A DNA stretch of 64,000 nucleotides from contig NW_017386061.1 of NCBI RefSeq assembly GCF_000237925.1, positions 62,001-126,000 of the forward strand. Direction: 5' to 3'. Shown one piece after another: positions 1 through 11,745 of this stretch. Source of the stretch: Schistosoma mansoni (Eukaryota > Platyhelminthes > Trematoda > Strigeidida > Schistosomatidae). The notes beneath the pieces were generated by a model, which did no database searches, was not told where the DNA came from, and saw only the letters and a program-made list of their open reading frames with translations. Both the position numbers and the translations under genes were made by a program. The number at the start of each line of letters is the position of its first letter. Within the stretch, counting starts at the first letter, position 1.

Positions 1-477
1 TTTGTCACATGGTTCCATGAAACATTTCACAAATAGTCATTAGAAGAAATAAGGAAATAAACAATGGAAGTGAATTATATGAACAAACAAACTAAACTTC
101 CTTTCGAAATTCATTCTTACGTTATAGCTGATATCGAGACAAAATAAATGTCCATGAACTCATAGCACATCTGCCTCTCACTTGTTAATTTGTGTACAAT
201 ATCTCGCATTTTCCCGTTCATTTAGTGAATGAATGTTGTATATAGGAACATAATTTCCACTGAGGATTACATTTTAATCGATAACTCTTATTTTACTTGA
301 TTTCTCATCAGACAAGTTGCGATACACTACAGTACTACTTTCACAGAAGACGTATGTATATAGCTTTAAATGATTGGAACAAAGCCTCCAATGAAAATTA
401 AACCTACATCCATCACTGAGACATCAACTGAGCTGAAAAATGCTCGGAAATGCTAGATATCGAGTTTTTAACGGACA
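1..477. other. AT-rich sequence, no gene seen
   Basis: No coding exon, RNA gene or clear repeat is recognisable here. Stop codons are frequent in all frames. Confidence 0.5.
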
Positions 478-690
478 CGGATAAAGGATGGTTTCCCTCA
501 CCCCAGATGTCCATTCGTGACGACAACCCTGATAAGTCAATTATAAAGCATCTTTAATTATGTCAAAACTCCTTATCTACTGTAAATAAATTAATTTTTC
601 ATTTTAAAACATCTTATGACCAAACATCATTTTCTCATTGGCTAAAATGTAGTTCAAGGTCGTCCACATACCTCACTTCGACCTAAATAA
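478..690 (+). repeat. Diverged MITE-like repeat fragment
   Basis: Two short blocks (around 510-530, 'cattcgtgacgacaaccct', and around 655-668, 'caaggtcgtcca') occur in the same order in the MITE-like repeat at 29737-30019, in its inverted relative at 38838-39115 and at 51735-51960. The copy is heavily decayed and its borders are approximate. Confidence 0.3.
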
Positions 691-699
691 ACTCATCAG

Positions 700-1924
700 T
701 GTTTGTAGATCTGATGGTTAAAGGAATTGGGACTTTTCTGACTATGTACATTAGTAAACTCTGCCCTGTTTTCTGAAGTTTATGTGTATGTCTGTGAAAA
801 ATAAAAACTGTAGATATACTAATATTAGTATTATTTAGTATTGACATGACAGTTGTCATGTTAATACTAAGCCAAATGGCTCGACGATGTGATGTCTACC
901 CCGACGTAGCTTATATCAATATATATGGATAACCATAAACACGTATTTGAATGGGAAGATGTCAAAATGTTGGGTGAATGCGGTTTAAAGAAAACCAGAA
1001 CATTTTAGGAAGCCAGTCAGTAATCAATAGATCTTAAAGTAGACCTAATTTATCAGTCAATTTATAAATGGTCAACATGTGCTCGGTTGGCTATCAGATC
1101 AGAGAAAGCAATGTAAATTTGTCAACAGTGAAAATATTATCATAGACGTGGGATTAATTCATGAAGTAAAAGTTTGTTGGACTAAGCCATGTTGATAAAT
1201 GCAGACTACCCAGTCGGAGTCGTTTCAGTTATCGTAATCAGCAGTAGGAAACACTATATGACATAGTTCAGAAACAATTGCTGTGGTGCAGATCGACTTA
1301 CCCGATGTTTTATCTTACATCTTGGGATTTGAAGTTATCTCACGTTTTTTGTTTCACAAATTCATCCTTCTTTCTTGAATCACACTATGGACGCCTAATG
1401 GTTTCTGTTACTACTGGTGGTGTAACCACTTCTACTACTCTGATATATCGTTCGGATGATGTAATGTAGCAACTTAAACCGGTGCACGTATATGTCAGGT
1501 TCTAGGCTGAATTTGACTGACTGACTAGAATTTCAAATCTTTCGAACAAGTTACTAATTACTTGTAAAATAATCTTAATAGTTCATTTGTTCTTAAAGTG
1601 TTGGAGGATGATTTCTTTGTTTATCAAACAATGAACGCTTCACAATTAAACCATCCATTTCAAATCATAAAGTACCATCAAACTTCATACCTACTTTATC
1701 AAAATAAATCGTACTCTTGATAAATAAATGATAATTTCTTCAGATAAAGAGTTAACTATAATACATGCTGTAGTCAAAGAAGAAATTGATATCCTCAACA
1801 TTTCAAACTCTTCATCTAACTGTAAACTATTAACAAGTGGATTATCTAAATATACTGACATATGCTGATGAATGTACCACAGGTATTGTAGTTTGACAAC
1901 ACTTCACCAGTAACACCTCCTATA
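700..1924. other. No supported gene
   Basis: The longest ORF here (1278-1469, 63 codons) has no recognisable domain and no splice or composition support. I see nothing assignable. Confidence 0.5.
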
Positions 1925-2195
1925 ATTGAATCACGCCCACCCAGTGAAATCAAAAGTCAGAAGCGAGGAGGTTTGAAGATATATTTGATAGATTATCAAT
2001 ATATCGGGGAGTGACTGATCTAATCTGGCTAGTGATCGCACGAGATGTTGAGCACACCGTTCCAAACCGTGATCTGGTGCGGATGCATGACCGAGCATCT
2101 TCAGCTAAATGAGTCCATTAAAACTAATTTGGTCAGAATCTAATGTCGAACACTTACAAAGCTATTGATTTTGGGGATTTATTTACAGCTACACT
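1925..2195 (+). repeat. SINE-like ~300-bp dispersed repeat, copy 1
   Basis: The same unit recurs in reverse at 36160-36488 and in diverged form at 38600-38835. Shared blocks include 'gatatatttgata', 'gatctggt.cggatgcatgaccg' and the 3' end 'gctattgattttgggga' followed by 'atttacagctac'. The copy at 36.2 kb carries GGTTCGAAAC, which fits a polymerase III B box, so a tRNA-related SINE is possible; here that block has decayed. Class assignment is inference. Confidence 0.5.
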
Positions 2196-2624
2196 GATTA
2201 ATTTAGAAAATGTGTTAATAACATTCTATTATAGAACTTGCAAATTGGTTCGATTCGATTTCACTTAGCTAATGATCAATTTGATGAATTCGGAAATCCA
2301 CTATTGATGGAACAGTGTTTAATTCTATATTCGATTTCACCTTAATGGAGAAAAACAAGAAAAAGAAAACAGCAACATAATATCGAACAGAAAATTTGCC
2401 CTTTTTTCATAAAAAACAAAATAAAACTAATAATCGGAATAAAAACAAATTGATGGTTGTCCATATGATCAAAGTTTATTCCATAATTATTGTAAACATT
2501 TTATTTGTTTTAATGCAAATGTATTACATAAATTAAATAGAACATTTTGAAGAAATATATATTAATCGGATGAATGTACAAGGAAATAGGTAAACAAAAG
2601 TGCACATTTCTATTGACTGTTATT
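2196..2624. other. AT-rich sequence, no gene seen
   Basis: No coding or repeat signal beyond short A/T runs. Confidence 0.45.
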
Positions 2625-3113
2625 CATTAAAACATAGATTCAGTTTCAGTTTGGAAAGGACAGGAGGCTTGATGACCTGTGTCAGTCCTGGCAATGACGG
2701 TCTCTCAGTTGATTCAACGTTCTTTTGAAAGAGTCGACGAATGGAGCCTGAACCACGTGCTGAGGTAATGAATTCCACTCGTTGATGATTGGATGGGAAG
2801 TCGATAGTCAGCTGACAAGTAATTTGTTCTGTGTTTGTGAACGTTTTTGGAGTGTGCTCGTAAATTTTCTGTTTTGGAAGACAAGGAAAATGAGGGCATG
2901 TCAGGTGCAAATTTATCACTAAATGATTTGAGAACTATAATCAAGTCGCCTCTCGTTCTTCGATATGACAATGGGAATAGGTTTAGCTTGGTCAGTCTAG
3001 CATCATACGGGAGCTTCACTATTCCGGGAATCAGCTTGGTTGTTGTTCTCTGAACCCTTTCCAGAAGCTCACTGTCTTTTTTTAAACAGGGGCTAGCCGC
3101 TTGTATGCGGCAT
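2625..3113 (-). pseudogene. 3' end of CR1/Jockey-like non-LTR retrotransposon
   Basis: Reading the minus strand, 3113 to about 2640 encodes the C-terminal tail of a CR1-like reverse transcriptase ORF, including motifs such as KLPYDARLTKLNLFPLSYRR and RGDLIIVLK. It is broken by stops and frame changes. The same tail ends the longer CR1-like copy at 39990-41930, and both stop at a shared 'cagtttcagtttggaaag' block on the plus strand, which marks the element's 3' end. The 5' side is joined directly to an RTE reverse transcriptase at about 3113. Clade assignment rests on the YADD-type relatives in this window and on the C-terminal motif. Confidence 0.75.
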
Positions 3114-5047
3114 TCTCCAACCTAATCTGTCCTGGACCTTCTTTTCTAGTTCTACCCAGTTTTTGTTCATTCTTCTCATGTCTGTCTCCATTTCTTGGCC
3201 TAATGTGTTCTTTGGTCTCCCTCTTCTCCTTTGGCTTTCAGGACTCCATGTGAGGGCTTGCCTTGTGGCGCAGTTGGGTGATTTCCTCAATGTGTGTCCT
3301 ATCCACTTCCAGCGCTTCTTCCCCATTTCTTCCTCCACTGAAAGCTCGTTTGTTCTCTACTACAGTTGGTTGTTACTGATAGTGTCTGACCAACGGATCC
3401 GAAGTATTTTGCGTAGACAACTGTTAATAAACACTTGTATCTTCTGGATAATGGCTCTCATAGTTCTCCAGGTTTCCGCCCCACACAGTAGAACTGTCTT
3501 GACATTTGTATTGAAAATTCTGATCTTGGTGTTGGTTGACAATTGTTTTGAGTTCCAGATGTTTTTCAGTTGTAAATATGCTGCTCTCGCTTTGCCCATC
3601 CGCGCCTTCACATCTGCATCAGATCCACCGTGTTCATCGATGATGCTGCCCAGATATGTAAAGGTATTTACATCCTCCAAAGCTTCTCCGTCAAGTGTGA
3701 TTCGATTGATGCATGCTGTATTGTATCGGAGAATCTTGCTTTTCCCTTTGTGTGTATTGACATCTACTGCTGCCGAGGCTGCTGCTACACTGGTTGTTTT
3801 CTCCAGCATTTGTTGTCGCGTGTGTGATAGAAGAGCCAGATCATCAGAGGAGTCTAGATTGTCCGGCTGCATCTTAGATGTTCATTGTATACCGTGCTTC
3901 CCCCCTACGCATTGACGTCTTAATGATCCAGTCGATCACCAGGAGAAAGAGAAACGGTGAGAGTGAGCAATCTTGCCTGACATCGGTCTTTACCTCGAAC
4001 GAGTCTGTTAACTGTCCTCCATGCACGATTTTTCAATTTATTCCATTATAAGAATTCCGTATGATATTGACTATCTTCTCAGACACACCGTAATATCGAA
4101 GAAGCCTCCATAGTGTTGTCCTATCCACGCCATAAAATGCTTTCTCGTGGTCAATGAAGTTGATGTAGAGTGATGAATTTCATTCAATTGATTGTTCCAC
4201 AATGATCTGTAGAGTTGCGATTTGGTCTGTACACGATCGATCCTTACGGAATCCAGCCTGCTGGTCTCGAAGTTGGGCGTCTACGGAGTCCTTTATTCTG
4301 TTTAACAATACCCTGTTGAAGACTTTTCCTGGTATTGAGAGAAGAGTGATGCCTCTGTATTTATCACACCTGCTGAGATCGCCTTTCTCTGGCATCTTTA
4401 TCAGAAGTCCTTCTTTTCAGTCTATTGGTACTTGTTCTTCATCCCAAATCTTGCTGAAAAGAATGTGGAATGTCTTCGCAGTGACTGCCACATCTGCTTT
4501 CAATGTCTCTGCCGGAATGTTGTCTGGTCCTGCTGCTTTGTCGCTCTTGATTTGTCTGATGGCCATGCTGATCTCTTCAATTGTTGATGGGCCAACACCG
4601 ATTGGGAGGTCCGTGGGTGCTGCTTCGCTGTTGGGTGGGTTCATTGAAGCTGGTCGATTCAAGAGTTCTTTGAAGTGCTCTACCCACCTGTTCCGTTGTT
4701 CTCCAATGTTGGTGACTACCTTGCCTTCCTTGCTTTTCACTGGTCGTTCTTGTGTACGGTAATTTCCAGCGAGTTTCTTTGTTGCGTCATACAGTTGTCT
4801 AATGTTTCCTTCTCTTGCAGCCTTTTCTGCCGTCATTGCCAAATCATTCACATCATAAATCTTTTAAATGAGGACCTTCCAACTCCCAGGGCAGGGTTTA
4901 AATGGTTTGAATTATTTTTTCTGGTTGGCGATTTCTTAGCGAGATAGTATTCTACGGGATGGGGTCGCTAACCCCATGCTCAACCTTTCTCTCTTATCCG
5001 GACTTGGGACCGGCAGAAGCTCCAGAGGGGCTCCAGGTGGAGTTAAA
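3114..5047 (-). pseudogene. RTE-type retrotransposon, endonuclease deleted, RT decayed
   Basis: The minus strand matches the intact RTE element at 17147-20349. Sequence from about 5047 to 4860 corresponds to its 5' leader, including the stretch ending 'ctgccctgggag'. It then jumps to the region just before the RT domain ([13 protein letters not shown]), so the apurinic-type endonuclease, roughly 1.2 kb, is missing. The RT follows in pieces (4851-4417, 4395-4180, 3872-3360, 3338-3118) broken by stops and frame changes. The C-terminus is lost right after the conserved GWR and continues into a CR1-like tail, so the usual RTE 3' end and its TAAG repeat are absent. It is not functional. Confidence 0.85.
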
Positions 5048-5671
5048 TCCAAGTGCATAAAATATAATAATTAGACAAGAATTTCATGAATTTCATCATA
5101 CTTCTTTCTTCTTCGTGTATATTTATAAACATATAAATATTAACGTATAGGTCATAAGTCTGAATTTTATACTTAAATTTAAGGAGTAAATGTGATCTTA
5201 CTATCATTATTATTGTTTATCGTTTTGCTGAAGTATCTCACTCATTTAATGATAAATGGACTTTATATTAGCAAAGAAATGAGATTTCCATATGTATATT
5301 AGTCTGAGCTACAACAAACAAATAAATGGATCAACTATTAGAATTCAAAATATTTCACTAACATATTTTACTTTCAATTAGATTTGCTTGTAAACAACAT
5401 CTTATTTACATCACGTGCATTTATAAGTTGATTTTAAATTTCATATGATATAGTTAACTCTCAAATGTGTTTGCTATGGTAATATGTTCTTTAGAATCTG
5501 TTACAATTTTTTGCCTTAACTACAATACTATTGGAGAACTTATCTAACCTATAAGTCATCTGATTTAGTTTGTTAGTCGTTAACACGTGAATGAAATGAC
5601 ATTATTCCGATATTTCTGTATTGAACACAGGTAGTTAAGTATATTGGTTGAGAAAATGAGTAGTACAAAAC

Positions 5672-5738
<67 letters not shown>

Positions 5739-6479
5739 GTCATTATGTTCAAACGAAACGTTGATCAGTAAGTATAACTTGTGAATTACGATTGAATTTA
5801 ACATAAAGATATGGATAGTAGATTCTAATCTGTTAGATTATTCGGTAACGAACGAAGAACGGTCTACGATCAATCAATTATTGAATATTACGTAGAAATA
5901 TGTATCATATGAATAAATAAAATCGTGATGTCAGTATAACAATCTTTTTGAAGATAGAAGTAATTCTAGTGAAAAGTTAATTATTTTGCAAACCGATGTC
6001 TTTAAGTGGTCAGAAATAAATTGCACTAACTAACACGAAACTCAGGTTTAGGGTTTCTGTTTGACCATCTCCAACTAATTAACATAATTTGGTCAAATTA
6101 CGCTCTAATTATCTTTTGATAGAATATCTATCGGATATCACGTGACTTTGAGGAACTATGATATTTTAGTTTATCCATTTGACTTTGAACTATTAGTTCA
6201 TTGGCTCTCAACTTAATTCGTATATTTTAGTTTGAGCATGAATGCAGTCAGTCTGATTTTATCGCGTCAACTATGGCTGAAAATCAAGCAAATGGGTTTC
6301 GACATGCAATTGACGTTTCTTCATCCACAGAACACTGAATTTAACTCCAATGAAGTTACACTTTGAGAGAGAACTTTTAAGTCGGGAATCTGGGTGTAGA
6401 AACTGAAAGATAAGTTTGAGAAGTGAAGCTAGAACTAGGTTTTAAGAGTTATAATGAATGTTTACGATTGCTCAACCCC
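5048..6479. other. No gene; contains AAT microsatellite
   Basis: Apart from the trinucleotide repeat annotated separately, no gene or known repeat is recognisable. The poly-tyrosine ORF in this interval is the translation of the repeat. Confidence 0.5.
5672..5737. repeat. (AAT)n microsatellite
   Basis: About 22 uninterrupted AAT units. Confidence 0.95.
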
Positions 6480-9400
6480 GACTGTAGCTCTTCTACAGTT
6501 ACTGACGGTCCCAATCCCTATTCAAAGAGAAGGGTTGGGTATGGGGTTGGCAACCCTATCCGAACTCTATCCTGGGAGTTGAAGGAATAATTATGATGTC
6601 TCATGATGAAAGCCGAGATCCTTCAGAAGCCATGAGAACGATGCCCCTTCTAACAACCAGAGCGATAATTTTTATAGGTACATGGCACATCCGGACAATG
6701 TGAGAGACCAGGAGGATCAGCCACACAGCAACGGAAATGAGTATATACAACTTGACGGTTCTCGGATTCAACGAAACTCATTAGACCCAAACTAGACAGC
6801 AAAGGCTAGATACTCGAGAGATAATTCTGTACTTCGGTCACGAAGAGCAAACTGTTCCACAGACTCAGGGAGTTGCTCTGATTCTGTCCAAAGAAGCATA
6901 TAATGCACTTATAGGGTGGAAATCTCATGGATTCAGAGTCATCAAAGCATCCTTCAAAACAAAGAAGGAAGAGATCACAATAAATGTTATCCAATGTTAT
7001 GCACCAACCAATGATAGCAACCACGACATTAAAGATCAGTTCTATGAGAGGCTGCAATCAATCATAGAGAAGTGACCAAGAAAGCCTCTCACCACCATGA
7101 TGTGAGACCTAAACGCCTAAGTCGGAATGGACAACGCCAGATGTGAATATATCACGAGACAACATGGACTGACTGGGAGGAAGGAATGAGAATGGTGACA
7201 TATTTGCAAATTTATGTGAATTCAACAAATTGATTATGGATACACAATATTCCTACACAAACGAACATACAAAGCTACATGGGTCTCACCAGATCACACC
7301 ACGGAGAACTAAATCGACCGTATTTGGATGAGTAAAGCATTCAGAATGACAAAGAAAGACATGAGAACAAAGAGAGGAGCTGACATAGTTTCACATCAAC
7401 ACTAGCTTGTCGTGGCCAAGATGAAAGTGAAGCTACAGAAGCATTGGACAACTGGACAAACAGCATTACAATCGTTCAATACAGCCTTCCTTCGAGATAC
7501 TGGCAAACTCAACGGATTCAAGATATCTCTGAACAACAGGTTCCAAGACTGACATGATCAGCAGAGAGAAGAATAAGAAACAACTACTATGGGGGACAAT
7601 TGGAAATGGATCAGAGAAGCACTAACTTCAACATGTGAAGAGGTTGTGGACCGCAACAAGCATCATCATGAGGAATGAATCTGTATGGAGAGAGTGTGCA
7701 AGATTGAAGAACTGTAGAACAAGCAGGCAGAAATTAACAATAGCTGAACGAAGACGGAGAAAGTCAAGGCGTAGATCGAATACACAAAGGCGAAAATACG
7801 AGTGGAGAGGAGCCTTAGAACAGAAGATCAGAAATACGTGTAAGGTCTAGCAACGACAGTCGGATAAGCTACGAGAGAATGGATTATGAGACAACTATAG
7901 GATGCAACGAAGAAAGTAGAAGGAGGATTTATTGTAAACTGGGGTGATCGTTCAAATATGAAGAAGGCAAGCGAATCACTGAGATTGTAGAACAGAGGAA
8001 GAGGTGGGTAGAACACTTTGAGTGACACTTGAATAGACTATCTTCATTGAGTCAACTGGACATCGAAGCAACACACGCGGACATTGCTATAGATGTCACT
8101 CCACCAACGATCGAATAAATCAGACTGACTTGTCATCAGACAAATCAAGGGTGGGAAAGCAGCAATACCTGAGAATATACCATCTGAAGCACTGAATTCA
8201 GACATAGAAAAGAGTGGGTGAGTGAGTGAGTGCAAATATGCTTCAAATCCTATTCGAAATGTTTGCGAGGATGAACTTTTGTCACAGACAGATTGAAAAG
8301 AAAGATATATCATGAAGATACGAGAGAAAGGAGATCTGAGTGAGTGTAAGAACTAGAGTCATCACACTACTGTCAGTACGAGGAAACGTTTTCAACAGAG
8401 TGTTGCTGAACCGGATGGGAGATTCAGTTGATGTCCAACCTCGAGATCAACTGGTCGGATTTCGTGAGGATCGGTAGTGCACAGATCGAATTGTGACACC
8501 ACAGATCATCGTTGAACAATCAATTGATTGGAAGTCGTCACCATACATCAACTTCATTGACTACGAGAAAGAATTCGACAGTGTAGTAAGTAGAACATTA
8601 TGGAAAGTTCTTGCTTGACAGTGTGGTGTACCTGAGTAGATCGTCAACATCATCCGGAATTCATACGAAGGAATACATTGCGGAGTTGTGCATGGAGAAC
8701 AGCTGACAGATGCATTCCAAGTGAGGACCGGAGTTAAACAAGGCTGCCTACTCTCCCTCAACATTGTTCTTCTGGTGGTTGACTGGATAATGAAGAGCCC
8801 GATATCTGAGGGAAAGTACGGAATACAATGGACAGCTCGGAACCAGCTAGACGACTCGGGCCTCACAGACGACCTAGCCCTCCTATACCATACACACGAA
8901 CAAATGCAGATGAAGTCAACCAATGTAGCACCAGCCTCTGCATCAGTAGGCCTCAACACACACACACACAATTGGAGAAGCGCCACTCTCAAATACAACA
9001 TGTAGAAACTCTGGAAAATGTGAAATCTTTCACGTTCCTGGTTGTTAGCATCATCGATGAACAAGGAGGATCCGATGCAGACGCGAATGCCAGGACTGAC
9101 AAATTATGGACCGCATTCTTACAATTGAAGAACATATGGAACTCAAAATAACTGTTTGCCAATCAATATCAAAGTCAGAATCTTGAATACGAACGTCAAG
9201 ACAGACCTGACGTACGTAGCTGAAACTTGGAGAACTACTATAGCCATCATCGAAAATGTACGAGTATTTAAAAACGATTGTCTACGTAAGATACTCAAAA
9301 TCTGTGGGCCGGACATAATCAGCAACAAACTACTGTGTAAGAGTACAAACTAGCTTCCAGTTGAAGAGGAGATTAGAAAAGACATTGAAGTTGGGTATGA

Positions 9401-9490
9401 CATACATCGCTGAATCACCATTCTGCATCACGTGTCAAGCGCTGACCTGGAATTCTGAAGAGAGGTAGTTAGGGATCAGGTGAAAAGAAT
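6480..9490 (+). pseudogene. Dead RTE-type retrotransposon, near full length
   Basis: The sequence follows the intact RTE element from its leader (6480-6590, with 'gggttggcaaccc') through the initiator region (6597, ATGTCTCATGATGAAAGC), endonuclease, RT and C-terminal region, but with dozens of stops and frameshifts. The endonuclease is dead: the GDFNA position reads stop-DLNA (around 7105), and the catalytic SDHH position reads SHQH plus a stop (around 7393). Readable RT pieces lie at 8688-9005 and 9156-9353. The 3' end fades at about 9490 without a TAAG tail. It shares many lesions with the copy at 34466-37562. Confidence 0.88.
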
Positions 9491-9959
9491 TGATGAAAAT
9501 CAAAAATCACTGAGTAGGTCTTCAATAGAATTTGAGTAATGCTGAACACTAGACAAGTATAATATTAATCGGTAAATGGTGGCCAATCAGTGTTCATTTT
9601 TTTCATTGATAGCATGTAACTTTTCAGGAGTAAGGACCTATGACCCTTCTTATCTTTATCTCTCATATTACTTATAATTAGGGATAAACAATTAAAATTA
9701 GTTCAGGTTTGTTATTTAATGAAAGAATCATTCAAACCATACAAATTACATTGTGAGCACTTGGAAAGCATCGAAGACTTAACATGGTTTCTAAGCATAA
9801 AATATAAATGGAAGAATGTAAACTACTTAATCGTTTATTTTTAGTTTAAAACTTCACAAATGCGTAAATTTTTTCCAAACGTTCAGTTATAATCAACAGA
9901 TGATCACGTCTGTACACCAATGCCAGTTATATAGTTCCAGTGGTCAATATTTGACAAGT
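9491..9959. other. No gene seen
   Basis: AT-rich sequence between the dead RTE copy and the hammerhead SINE cluster; nothing recognisable. Confidence 0.45.
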
Positions 9960-9992
9960 TTACTTTATAGCAAAGATGGATGGTGGTTAGCA

Positions 9993-10050
9993 GTGGAATC
10001 TAGGACTCATGTTTCGTTCTATTTGGGACTCGTCATCTGGATGTACCTGG
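9993..10050 (-). ncRNA. Hammerhead ribozyme, probably inactive
   Basis: On the minus strand the core reads AGATGACGAG, then the stem II hairpin, CGAAAC and a GTC cleavage triplet. The invariant first C of CUGANGA is A here, and stem II carries a change (tagaac instead of taggac). The catalytic core is therefore damaged. Confidence 0.7.
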
Positions 10051-10571
10051 ATCCCAGAATCGATGTTCACTCCGAGACTCGAACCCAGTACCGTTCACTT
10101 CAAACGCCACTGCGTTATTCACTTAGCTAGTGAGTCCTGATAGCCACATGTTTGTGCCATGAGGTGAAGTTTAAATTCACTTGTTATTGTTTGCTTGTAT
10201 CTTCCCATTGTTGTTCAAGACTTGAATTGATCAGTCTCTTATTGGCATATGTGCATCTTGTGTGGATTGCCTCTATATTGCCTTAAGTCACAAGCTTTAC
10301 AAGTAAAGATCTTTACCAACAAGAGACTGATCAATTGAAGTCCTAAACAACAATACCAAGTGAGTTTAGGCTATTAATGATAAAAAAATAATCATTCTGA
10401 AATATAATCATCAAGAATGTAAACATAGTAACTTAATAAGTCGTAGTTAAACAATAACAGTTTTCAGTTTTTAACAGACTCAAATATCTTACATTTAATT
10501 ATTTAGATAATAGATGTGTTAGCTACAGAAAACTAAGATGAAATAAGCAAAGATGGATAGTGGCTAGCAGT

Positions 10572-10635
10572 GGAATCCAGTTTGACGCGCGTTTCGTCCT
10601 ATTTGGGACTCGTCAGCTGAATGCACCTGCATCTC
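10572..10635 (-). ncRNA. Hammerhead ribozyme in SM-alpha-like SINE
   Basis: The minus strand shows CTGACGAG, the stem II hairpin TCCCAAATAGGA, CGAAA, a minimal stem III (CGCGCG) and the cleavage triplet GTC. All invariant core bases of the hammerhead (CUGANGA, GAAA, NUH) are present. Stem III is extremely short, as in other schistosome hammerheads. Stem I 3' of the cleavage site carries extra A bases before CTGG, which may weaken it. Confidence 0.8.
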
Positions 10636-10758
10636 AAAGTTGATGTTCACTCTGGGACTCGAACCCAGTACCTTTCGCTTCAAACGCCATCACGTTATCC
10701 ACTCAGCAAGTAACTATCAGGACTCAGTAGCTCAGTGAGTGAACATCAACTCTGAGGT

Positions 10759-10819
10759 GCAGGCACATCCAACTGACGAGTCCCGAGTAGGACGAAACGC
10801 TCGTCAACTGGATTCCACT
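10759..10819 (+). ncRNA. Hammerhead ribozyme in SM-alpha-like SINE, inverted copy
   Basis: CTGACGAG is followed by the stem II hairpin TCCCGAGTAGGA, CGAAA, a short stem III (CGCTCG) and the GTC cleavage triplet. The core bases are intact. It faces the ribozyme at 10572-10635, so transcripts through both units could pair with each other. Confidence 0.75.
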
Positions 10820-11221
10820 ACTAGCCACTATCCATCTTTGTTTATAATGCTTGTGAAATAAGGCTATATCAAGGCAATACGCACAGTATGCACATATGCC
10901 AATTAGAGACTAACCAGTTGCAGTCCTAAGCATCAATGGGAAGATTCAAACAAACAATACTACGATGAAATAACTCTAGTTGCAAGAGTAAATACAGGTT
11001 TTTTTTTTATAAAAAAATCGATTATATATTCACTATTTGCAATATTATATTACCTTAGAGTTTATACAAATCGGATTATTATCATATAAGTTATTGATTA
11101 TTATTTATCCTTAATGAGTTTGACTCAATTAATGATGATTTTAAAAAAATTAAACAATTTAAACTATTAATCAATAATTGTATTGTGATTTCGGACTAAT
11201 GTAGTTGGATATGAAATAAAT

Positions 11222-11745
11222 TTTTATCAGAAGGGGTTTTGTGGATATTTTAATTATTTTAATGGTTGAGATATTGAATCAATTGAAGGTAGACCATTAT
11301 GGAAAACCTGAAAGCACTTGGAAAGCCGTTTCGTCCTATTACTATAATATCCACAAAATCCCCTTCTGATATTAATCAACATATGCTTACTAGTAACTGG
11401 CTTCAAGAGCTATTTCCTGGAGTTCTAGTGAGAAGCAGTGACCAGTGGAGTTCATCCAGGTCTGTTGTGAGATATCAACTCACTGAAGACAATGGTGGAT
11501 GTATCGCTCAATTTCTTTGATTGGTTGAATTTAGACATTAACACCGTTGGATGCTAGCTCAGTGGTCCAGAGGATAAGTGCTCGCGAGCGAGACTGATAG
11601 ATCCCGGGATCGAATCTCGCGAGGCGGGATCATGGATGCGCACTGCTGAGAAGTCTCAACATAGGACAAACCGGCAATCCAGTGCTTCCAGATTTTCCAT
11701 GGTGGTCTAGCTTCAATTGATTCATTATCTCAACTGTTCAAATAA
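11222..11745. repeat. Second hammerhead-SINE family, inverted partial copies
   Basis: A minus-strand fragment (11222-11335) carries the tail 'cagaaggggttttgtgg' and part of the ribozyme. It meets a plus-strand copy (11335-11745) that runs through the tail into a new unit: A-box-like 'tagctcagtggtcc' at 11552, B-box-like 'gggatcgaatctcgcg', a ribozyme region, and the tail 'ttccatggtggtctagcttcaattg' in part. The ribozyme in the plus copy is broken (CTGAGAAG instead of CTGANGAG, and GACAAAC instead of GACGAAAC). Related copies lie at 28145 and 42185. Confidence 0.75.

Larger units (their letters stand above)
9960..10965. repeat. SM-alpha-like hammerhead SINE cluster
   Basis: At least three units of a tRNA-related SINE lie here: one on the minus strand at 9960-10145 with a neighbouring unit tail at about 10180-10310, one on the minus strand at about 10545-10735, and one on the plus strand at about 10730-10965. 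Each has an A-box-like stretch (tagctcagtgg type) and a B box (GGGTTCGAGTCC type), followed by a hammerhead core and the conserved tail 'tccatctttg'. The second and third units are arranged head to head. The combination of polymerase III boxes and a hammerhead is the described architecture of schistosome SM-alpha. Confidence 0.85.

Noticed and set aside
3163-3915. 250-codon plus-strand ORF
   Set aside because: It is the antisense of the RTE C-terminal region on the minus strand; similar antisense ORFs lie opposite the other RTE copies.
5580-5804. ORF with a long tyrosine run
   Set aside because: The tyrosines are the translation of the AAT microsatellite.
11552-11620. tRNA gene (A and B boxes)
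   Set aside because: The boxes belong to SINE units with hammerhead and common tail; no cloverleaf with acceptor stem can be drawn. The same holds at 10.6, 28.3 and 42.3 kb.
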